DNA of 11,942 nucleotides from Streptomycetaceae bacterium. GTDB lineage: Bacteria > Actinomycetota > Actinomycetes > Nanopelagicales > Nanopelagicaceae. The stretch spans positions 1 to 11,942 of the forward strand of contig JAIXPU010000032.1 in NCBI GenBank assembly GCA_027486075.1, read 5' to 3'. Shown here piece by piece: positions 6,116 through 11,942 of this stretch. The first letter of the stretch is position 1. Each line of letters opens with the position of its first letter. A program made the position numbers and the translations under genes. The notes beneath the pieces are model-generated. The model did no database searches, had not been told where the DNA came from, and saw nothing but the letters and a program-made list of their open reading frames with translations.

Positions 6116-9100
6116 TTGCTACAACCTCCATGACATATTCATCAACCGGTAGGCCTTCGCGATTTGCCTTCTCGATTGCTACAAGAACGCGTGCATAGTC
6201 ACGTGGCATGATAAGTGAGAAGCGAGTTACCTCGGTCTCCCAATTCTTGAGCAGAAGCGCAGCCACTTCAGAGCCAGTTTCGACGTGGAAGGTAGAGACT
6301 ATGGAACGAAGAACTTCGCGTTGATCAGATGGAACAGCGAGAACATCAACCATTTCAGTATTGACGATAGCTGTATCGAGATCGAGAACAAATGCTCGAC
6401 CGCCAGACATACCTGCTGCAATATTGCGCCCTGTTGCGCCAAGAATGACCGCAGTACCGCCTGTCATGTATTCAAGCGCATGGTCACCCACACCTTCGAC
6501 AACAGCAGTTGCACCTGAGTTACGAACGCAGAAACGCTCACCGACTAGGCCACGGATGAAGATCTCTCCTGAAGTTGCGCCATATCCAATGACGTTTCCG
6601 GCGATGACATTTTTCGCGGATGCGAAGGTTGCCTTCTCATCTGGGCGAACAATCACGCGTCCTCCAGAAATTCCTTTACCAACATAATCATTGGAGTCAC
6701 CATAGAGACGTAAGGTCAATCCTTGTGGGATAAAGGCACCAAGTGATTGTCCTGCGGATCCATGCAGAGTGACATCGATTGTGCCAACAGGGAGTCCTTC
6801 TGCTCCGTAGCGGCGAGTGATTTCAGCGCCCAGCATTGTTCCGACGGTGCGGTTTACATTTCGTACTGGTAGATCGATGCGGACGGGCTCTTTCTTCTCA
6901 AGCGCCGACTTGGCTAAATCAATCAAGGTGTTATCAAGAGCTGCAGCTAAGCCATGATCTTGAATCGTTGTCTGGTGAAGTGGTGAATCAACATCAGGAC
7001 GAACAAGAAGTGGTGAAAGATCCAAGCCACTAGCTTTCCAGTGATCAATTGCTGCCTTGGTATCGAGGTATTCGACATGGCCAACAGCTTCGAGCAAGGT
7101 GCGGAAGCCAAGGGAGGCCAAGATTTCGCGAACTTCTTCAGCAATGTATTCGAAGAATGTTTCAACAAACTCTGGCTTACCGGTGAACTTCTTGCGAAGC
7201 TCTGGATTCTGTGTCGCTACTCCCACTGGGCAGGTATCCAAATGGCAGACGCGCATCATGATGCAACCTGAGACCACGAGAGGAGCAGTTGCAAATCCAT
7301 ACTCTTCGGCGCCGAGAAGCGCAGCAATGACAACGTCACGGCCAGTCTTTAATTGACCATCTGCTTGAACAACGATGCGATCGCGTAGCCCATTGAGTAG
7401 AAGAGTTTGTTGAGTTTCGGCAAGACCGAGCTCCCAAGGAGCGCCAGCGTGCTTAAGTGATGTCAGCGGCGATGCACCAGTTCCGCCATCGTGCCCCGAG
7501 ATCAGAACGACATCGGCATGAGCCTTTGAAACACCGGCGGCAACTGTGCCGACACCAACTTCAGCGACCAGCTTTACGTGAACGCGAGCATCTTTATTGG
7601 CATTCTTAAGATCATGAATCAATTGAGCTAGATCTTCAATTGAGTAAATATCGTGGTGAGGTGGTGGCGAAATAAGTCCAACGCCTGGCGTTGAAAAGCG
7701 CGCTTTAGCGATCCACGGATACACCTTATTTCCAGGAAGCTGTCCGCCTTCGCCTGGCTTTGCTCCTTGTGCAATCTTGATCTGAATATCGGTCGCGTTG
7801 ATCAAGTAATTACTGGTTACACCAAAGCGTCCTGATGCAACCTGCTTGATGGCAGATTTCTTTGAATCTCCGTTAGCAAGCGGGATATAACGAACTTCAT
7901 CTTCGCCTCCTTCGCCAGTGTTGGATTTGCCGCCCAATCGGTTCATGGCGATTGCTAACGTTTCGTGGACTTCTTGCGAAACAGAACCGTATGACATCGC
8001 ACCCGTTGAGAAGCGCTTCACAATCTCTGAGATTGGCTCAACTTCATCAATAGAGATTGGCGCACGTTCGCCCTCCTTAAATTGGAAGAGTCCGCGCAAA
8101 GTCATCAAAGTTTTGCTTTGATCATTGACCTTTGATGTGTAGCGCTTAAAGATGTCATAACGCTTGTTGCGTGTTGAGTGTTGAAGCGCAAAGACAGTCT
8201 CAGGGTTGAAGAGATGTGGTTCACCGTCACGACGCCATTGATACTCGCCACCTACAGCCAGACGCTTTGCTCCTGGAATTTCTCCACCAACTGGATAGGC
8301 GAAGTGATGACGCTTAATGGTCTCTTCAGCGATGACATCGAGGTCAACTCCCCCAAGACGTGATGTGGTTCCGACGAAGAATTCATCGACAACATCTTGA
8401 GCTAAACCAATCGCTTCAAATACCTGCGCACCGGTGTAGGAGGCAATCGTTGAAATTCCCATCTTTGACATCACTTTAAGGACACCCTTACCGAGGCCCT
8501 TGATGACATTGCGAACTGCTTTTTCAGGAGTAATGCCAGTGATCACGCCTTGATTGACTAAATCTTCAGCAGTTTCCATAACGAGATATGGGTTTACCGC
8601 AGCAGCGCCGTAGCCAATGAGGAGTGCAACGTGGTGCACTTCGCGAACATCGCCAGCTTCAACAACAAGACCCACCTTGGTGCGAGTCTTTTCACGGATT
8701 AAGTGGTGGTGTACCGCAGCTGTAAGTAGGAGTGATGGAATTGGACAATCTTCAGCGTCGCCATCTCGATCAGAGAGCACGATGATGCGCGCTCCCTTAG
8801 CGATTGCATCTGAGACTTCGCGCTTAATCTCTTCGAGGCGAGTACGTAGAGTGTTTCCGTCGCCAGTAACTGGGAAGAGACCGCGGACAACATAAGCCTC
8901 AAGACCTGGGTAGTCATCATCTGCGTTGACGTGAATAATCTTGGCAAGCTCATCGTTATCGATAACAGGAAATGCCAGTGAGATTTGCTTACATGATTCG
9001 GGACCTGGGTCGAGCAAGTTATGTTCTGGGCCAAGAGATCCTCCCAGGCTAGTTACTAGCTCTTCGCGAATAGCATCTAGCGGTGGGTTGGTAACTTGTG

Positions 9101-10625
9101 CAAACAACTGTGTGAAGTAATCAAAGAGGAGTCTTGGCTTCTGTGAAAGGGCTGCGATAGGCGTATCGGTACCCATTGAACCGAGCGCTTCGCCACCACT
9201 TTTAGCCATCGGAGTGATGATGATTTTGATTTCTTCTTCGGTATATCCAAAGGCCTTCTGGCGGCGAATGACAGATTTGTGAGGATAGACAATATGTTCG
9301 CGTGACGGAAGATCAGAGAGTTTAATCATTCCATCTTTGAGCCACTGTCCGTAAGGTGCTGCATCTGCCAATGAATCCTTAATTTCATCATCTTCGATGA
9401 TACGTCCAGCTTCGATATCAACGAGGAACATCTTTCCTGGTTGCAGGCGACCCTTGCGAACAATCTTCTCTGCTGGAAAATCTAGAACGCCAACTTCTGA
9501 TGCCAGCACAACTAGACCGTCATCTGTCACCCAGAAACGAGATGGACGAAGTCCATTGCGATCGAGAACTGCACCTACCTGATGCCCATCTGTAAAAGTC
9601 ACACAGGCAGGTCCATCCCACGGTTCCATAAGAGATGCATGGAATGCGTAAAAATCGCGGCGCTTCTGCGGCATCGTCGCATGGTTCTCCCATGCTTCGG
9701 GAATCATCATAAGAACAGAGTGTGGAAGTGAGCGTCCACCTAGATAGAGAAGTTCAAGCACTTCATCAAATGATGCTGAGTCAGAGCCTGACATTTCAAC
9801 GATTGGAAATAACCGCTTGAGGTCTCCCCCGATGAGATCACTGGCAAGAAGAGATTCGCGTGCACGCATCCAGTTACGGTTTCCCTTAACTGTATTGATT
9901 TCACCGTTGTGAGCGATAAAGCGATATGGGTGAGCAAGTGGCCATGATGGGAAAGTATTTGTAGAAAAACGTGAGTGAACGAGCGCAAGTGGTGAGACAA
10001 CTCTTTCATCGCTGAGATCAGGGAAGAATTCTTCTAGCTGCCCAGTAGTGAGCATGCCTTTATAAACAATTGTCTGAGAAGAAAGGGAAGCAAAGTAGAG
10101 ATCTAGGGTGTGTTCTGCTCTCTTGCGAAGTGCGAAAGCTAAACGATCCAGAGCTAGGCCAGATTCGCTCTTCTTGCCTGCAACGAAGAGCTGTTCAAAC
10201 TTTGGCATCACTGAGAGAGCAGTCTTACCAAGAGATGATGAGTTAATCGGAAGATCGCGCCAACCTAGAACCGTGAGACCTTCTTCATCTGCAATCTTGG
10301 CAATCTCGCTCTGAACATCGGCACCTGGTGCGATAAAGGCAATGCCTGTTGCATATGAACCCTCTGTTGGAAGAGAAAATTTGGTAACTGCTTTATAGAA
10401 CGCATCTGGAACGCGGATAAGAATTCCTGCGCCATCACCGCTATCTGGTTCAGCCCCTGATGCCCCGCGATGTTCAAGGTTGCGAAGTGCTGTCAGCGCC
10501 TTTTCGACAATGTCGTGTGTTGCAACTTTATTGAGGGTGGCAACCATCGCAACGCCGCATGCATCGTGCTCGTTCGCAGGATCGTAGAGACCCTGGCGTG
10601 CGGGATAGTTCGATGAGAGTGCCAT
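6108..10625 (-). CDS. gltB: Glutamate synthase (NADPH) large subunit
   Basis: This 1505-residue cytoplasmic catalytic subunit takes the amide group of glutamine and transfers the ammonia through an internal tunnel to 2-oxoglutarate, making glutamate. The N-terminal class II amidotransferase begins at Cys23 in HDACGVAMVA, so residues 1-22 are probably a cleaved propeptide. The central and FMN-binding synthase domains follow (GGKSNTGEGGEDEVRY; then GGTGASPLTSLKHAG and VVQADGQLKTGRDVVIAALL). The 3Fe-4S cluster cysteines are C1121, C1127 and C1132 in CIMMRVCHLDTCPVGVATQ. The C-terminal GXGXG helix domain includes GDSNDYVGKGISGGRVIV near 1310. Length and order are normal. Its ribosome binding site, AAAGGA 9 nt before ATG, lies inside an inverted repeat. 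It overlaps gltD by 8 nt and probably heads a gltB-gltD-pyk transcript. Confidence 0.98.
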   Translation of the reverse strand: MALSSNYPARQGLYDPANEHDACGVAMVATLNKVATHDIVEKALTALRNLEHRGASGAEPDSGDGAGILIRVPDAFYKAVTKFSLPTEGSYATGIAFIAPGADVQSEIAKIADEEGLTVLGWRDLPINSSSLGKTALSVMPKFEQLFVAGKKSESGLALDRLAFALRKRAEHTLDLYFASLSSQTIVYKGMLTTGQLEEFFPDLSDERVVSPLALVHSRFSTNTFPSWPLAHPYRFIAHNGEINTVKGNRNWMRARESLLASDLIGGDLKRLFPIVEMSGSDSASFDEVLELLYLGGRSLPHSVLMMIPEAWENHATMPQKRRDFYAFHASLMEPWDGPACVTFTDGHQVGAVLDRNGLRPSRFWVTDDGLVVLASEVGVLDFPAEKIVRKGRLQPGKMFLVDIEAGRIIEDDEIKDSLADAAPYGQWLKDGMIKLSDLPSREHIVYPHKSVIRRQKAFGYTEEEIKIIITPMAKSGGEALGSMGTDTPIAALSQKPRLLFDYFTQLFAQVTNPPLDAIREELVTSLGGSLGPEHNLLDPGPESCKQISLAFPVIDNDELAKIIHVNADDDYPGLEAYVVRGLFPVTGDGNTLRTRLEEIKREVSDAIAKGARIIVLSDRDGDAEDCPIPSLLLTAAVHHHLIREKTRTKVGLVVEAGDVREVHHVALLIGYGAAAVNPYLVMETAEDLVNQGVITGITPEKAVRNVIKGLGKGVLKVMSKMGISTIASYTGAQVFEAIGLAQDVVDEFFVGTTSRLGGVDLDVIAEETIKRHHFAYPVGGEIPGAKRLAVGGEYQWRRDGEPHLFNPETVFALQHSTRNKRYDIFKRYTSKVNDQSKTLMTLRGLFQFKEGERAPISIDEVEPISEIVKRFSTGAMSYGSVSQEVHETLAIAMNRLGGKSNTGEGGEDEVRYIPLANGDSKKSAIKQVASGRFGVTSNYLINATDIQIKIAQGAKPGEGGQLPGNKVYPWIAKARFSTPGVGLISPPPHHDIYSIEDLAQLIHDLKNANKDARVHVKLVAEVGVGTVAAGVSKAHADVVLISGHDGGTGASPLTSLKHAGAPWELGLAETQQTLLLNGLRDRIVVQADGQLKTGRDVVIAALLGAEEYGFATAPLVVSGCIMMRVCHLDTCPVGVATQNPELRKKFTGKPEFVETFFEYIAEEVREILASLGFRTLLEAVGHVEYLDTKAAIDHWKASGLDLSPLLVRPDVDSPLHQTTIQDHGLAAALDNTLIDLAKSALEKKEPVRIDLPVRNVNRTVGTMLGAEITRRYGAEGLPVGTIDVTLHGSAGQSLGAFIPQGLTLRLYGDSNDYVGKGISGGRVIVRPDEKATFASAKNVIAGNVIGYGATSGEIFIRGLVGERFCVRNSGATAVVEGVGDHALEYMTGGTAVILGATGRNIAAGMSGGRAFVLDLDTAIVNTEMVDVLAVPSDQREVLRSIVSTFHVETGSEVAALLLKNWETEVTRFSLIMPRDYARVLVAIEKANREGLPVDEYVMEVVANG

Positions 10626-10736
10626 AACCCGTTGTCCTTTTTTTAAAAAAACAAAAGGGACAACTTTGGCCCGTGAATGGTAGGTAAAATCTTCGCCTGC
10701 CGAAATCAGTAGCGAAAGAGTAGCAACCTAGGTGGT
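10626..10736. other. Intergenic region between the VIT transporter gene and gltB
   Basis: These 111 bases hold the gltB leader hairpin at the left and about 70 bases in which the gltBD promoter presumably lies. I see no clear -35/-10 pair and no intrinsic terminator after the transporter stop. GGGCC at 10669-10673 next to the right hairpin arm could form a weak alternative pairing with the GGG of that arm, but this is not convincing. Confidence 0.4.
10631..10664 (-). promoter_or_regulatory. Hairpin masking the gltB ribosome binding site
   Basis: On the minus strand GTTGTCC (10664-10658) pairs perfectly with GGACAAC (10637-10631), and U-rich and A-rich stretches inside (10656-10645 and 10644-10638) can extend the stem by at least four A-U pairs with one bulged C. 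The Shine-Dalgarno sequence AAAGGA (10640-10635), 9 nt before the gltB ATG, lies in the 3' arm, so it would be occluded when the hairpin forms. No U tract follows, so it is not a terminator for the upstream transporter gene. Whether it acts depends on the transcription start being upstream of 10664. Confidence 0.5.
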
Positions 10737-11450
10737 TTAGATGCCACTTATATGCAGGGCCTGCCCAATACCTGCGGTAATGGCCATGCCTAGGCAGCCA
10801 CCAGCAATGACGCGCAAGGTGGGTTTGAGCAACTTAGATCCGGCAATCCTTGCGCTCACTACCCCAGTAAAGATGAGACCGATGATGGTGAAGGCGACGA
10901 TGCTCCAGGCTGCAGCTCCTGGGCTCGGTGCAAATGCTCCAGCAAATGGAATAAGGCCGCCGGCGGTAAAGCTGAGCGCCGATGCAATCGCTGCTTGTAC
11001 TGGACGCGCCTTGGTATGTGGGTGCTGACCTAGCTCATCACGAAGATGGGCTTCCAGTGGATCGCGTCTATGCATCTCTTCGGCAACTTGTAGCGATAAC
11101 TCACGTGACAGACCGCGCTTCATATAGATCTGCACAAGCTCTTCTAGTTCGCCTGCTGGATCAATCGCAAGATGTTCCATCTCTAAAAGTCGATCGGATT
11201 CTTCGATGTCATTTTGAGAACGAACCGATACATATTCACCGACAGCCATAGACATCGCGCCTGCTGCAATGCCAGCAGCACCTGCTGTAACCAGGAAGCT
11301 CTGTTCTCCGGCGCGCGCCGCGGCAACGCCAATCATCAAACTTGCCGTTGAGACTAAACCGTCATTGGCGCCAAGAACTGCAGCGCGCAACCAACCAGCG
11401 CGATGTGTGCGGTGGTTGAGATTGCGTTGATAGACATCTTCTAACCCCAT
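10737..11450 (-). CDS. VIT1/CCC1-family iron/manganese transporter
   Basis: This 237-residue membrane protein belongs to the VIT family of proton-coupled Fe(II)/Mn(II) exporters and sequesterers. Five membrane segments are visible, at about 20-46, 52-75, 152-175, 182-204 and 210-233. The first two contain the signatures LGANDGLVSTASLMIGVAAA (D30) and GAMSMAVGEYVSVRSQ (M66, M68, E72), matching the ion-path residues of the family. Between segments 2 and 3 lies a long charged helical region (about 78-148) rich in Glu/Asp/His, equivalent to the cytoplasmic metal-binding domain of the plant protein. Length is typical. The ATG follows the lgt stop by 9 nt with GGAAAGG upstream, so it is in an operon with lgt. 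In a bacterium it most likely protects against excess Fe/Mn at the plasma membrane; the metal preference is not readable. It lies next to genes for Fe-S enzymes, but a functional link is speculative. Confidence 0.9.
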   Translation of the reverse strand: MGLEDVYQRNLNHRTHRAGWLRAAVLGANDGLVSTASLMIGVAAARAGEQSFLVTAGAAGIAAGAMSMAVGEYVSVRSQNDIEESDRLLEMEHLAIDPAGELEELVQIYMKRGLSRELSLQVAEEMHRRDPLEAHLRDELGQHPHTKARPVQAAIASALSFTAGGLIPFAGAFAPSPGAAAWSIVAFTIIGLIFTGVVSARIAGSKLLKPTLRVIAGGCLGMAITAGIGQALHISGI

Positions 11451-11459
11451 CTTGCAAGC

Positions 11460-11942
11460 CTACCTTTCCGGGCGTCTCAATCTGATGAAGGCGGCGCATG
11501 CCACTGAGAAAACTGTGAGCGCAACGTACTGATTGAGACGAAGCCCACCCCAAACATGGGCTTGATCAATTCGAATTCCTTCGATAATGAATCGGGCAAG
11601 GCAATAGCCAGCGACATAGAGTGCAAATATCGAACCGGCTGGATATCGAGTGCCAAGTGCAATCAAAAGAACTGCGAGGGATGCCGTTGCGATGGCTTCG
11701 TAGGCAAAAGTTGGATGAAAGGTAGCGAAGGCTTCATAACCAACCGGGCGAAAATTTTCAGGAATCTCTAGCGCCCACCAAGTATCTAACGGCCTGCCAA
11801 AAAGTTCTGCGTTAAACCAATTTCCAAATCGACCTATAGCTTGGGCAAGCAATAACCCTGGGGCTAGCGCATCTGCGAAGTGGGCAAAGCTAGGTAGCTC
11901 GATACGTCGTGCAATTCTGCGATAAGCGATATATGCACCGAG
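11460..11942 (-). CDS. lgt: Prolipoprotein diacylglyceryl transferase, C-terminal part (cut by window edge)
   Basis: The reading frame enters at the right edge and supplies the last 160 residues of Lgt, the membrane enzyme that transfers diacylglycerol from phosphatidylglycerol to the lipobox cysteine of preprolipoproteins. Visible signatures are ADALAPGLLLAQAIGRFGNW followed by FNAELFG, the core catalytic/lipid-binding loop, and CLARFIIEGIRID near the C-terminus with the conserved R-F-x-x-E-x-x-R pattern. At least three membrane segments remain, ending in the basic tail RLRRPER. An internal TTG at 11852 is not the start, because the frame and family homology continue to the edge. The N-terminal half lies outside. 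The next gene, the VIT transporter, begins 9 nt downstream. Confidence 0.95.
   Translation of the reverse strand, partial: LGAYIAYRRIARRIELPSFAHFADALAPGLLLAQAIGRFGNWFNAELFGRPLDTWWALEIPENFRPVGYEAFATFHPTFAYEAIATASLAVLLIALGTRYPAGSIFALYVAGYCLARFIIEGIRIDQAHVWGGLRLNQYVALTVFSVACAAFIRLRRPER

Noticed and set aside
10631..10664. Intrinsic terminator of the VIT transporter gene
   Set aside because: The stem is followed directly by the gltB start region rather than a U tract; the U run lies inside the stem.
1..11942. CRISPR arrays, insertion sequences, integrases, toxin-antitoxin or defence genes
   Set aside because: No repeat-spacer pattern, terminal repeats, transposase motifs or foreign-looking block was found; nearly all sequence is accounted for by core genes.

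Overview
This window looks like a chromosomal core region from an actinobacterium with near-balanced base composition (close to half GC by eye). The layout resembles what I remember of the actinomycete arrangement lgt / gltBD / pyk / ANTAR response regulator / branched-chain amino-acid ABC transporter (for example the Streptomyces pyk-response regulator-liv region). The modest GC and compact spacing would fit a small-genome freshwater lineage such as the Nanopelagicales (acI), but that placement is a guess. Stop codons TAA, TAG and TGA are all used, so the code is standard.

Every supported gene is on the minus strand, so transcription runs from the right edge to the left. First come the C-terminal part of lgt (prolipoprotein diacylglyceryl transferase) and, 9 nt downstream, a VIT1/CCC1-type Fe/Mn transporter. 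After a 111-nt gap lie gltB and gltD, the two glutamate synthase subunits, which overlap by 8 nt, and then pyk (pyruvate kinase) 39 nt further on. A 65-nt gap leads to a 73-nt tRNA gene with anticodon CAA. Only one base after its 3' end is the ATG of a receiver-ANTAR response regulator of the PdtaR type. A 170-nt structured leader precedes a branched-chain-amino-acid-type ABC substrate-binding protein (SBP). A 15-bp hairpin then separates it from the permease livH, and the first codons of the next gene (probably livM) run off the left edge.

Functionally the block joins nitrogen assimilation (GltBD: 2-oxoglutarate + glutamine to two glutamates, with Fe-S clusters), the last step of glycolysis (Pyk), amino-acid uptake (SBP, LivH and probably LivM) and an RNA-binding regulator that could control nearby transcripts. 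The protein-coding genes are ordinary members of known families.

The unusual signals are at RNA level: (1) a CAA-anticodon tRNA with a short class I variable loop, whereas leucine tRNAs normally carry a long variable arm; (2) its one-base junction with the regulator ATG, suggesting that tRNA 3' processing makes a nearly leaderless mRNA; (3) a hairpin covering the gltB Shine-Dalgarno sequence; (4) a leader of stacked inverted repeats before the transporter; (5) a 15-bp SBP-livH hairpin that pairs fully only in the minus-strand RNA. I found no mobile element, CRISPR array, defence system or complete novel gene cluster.
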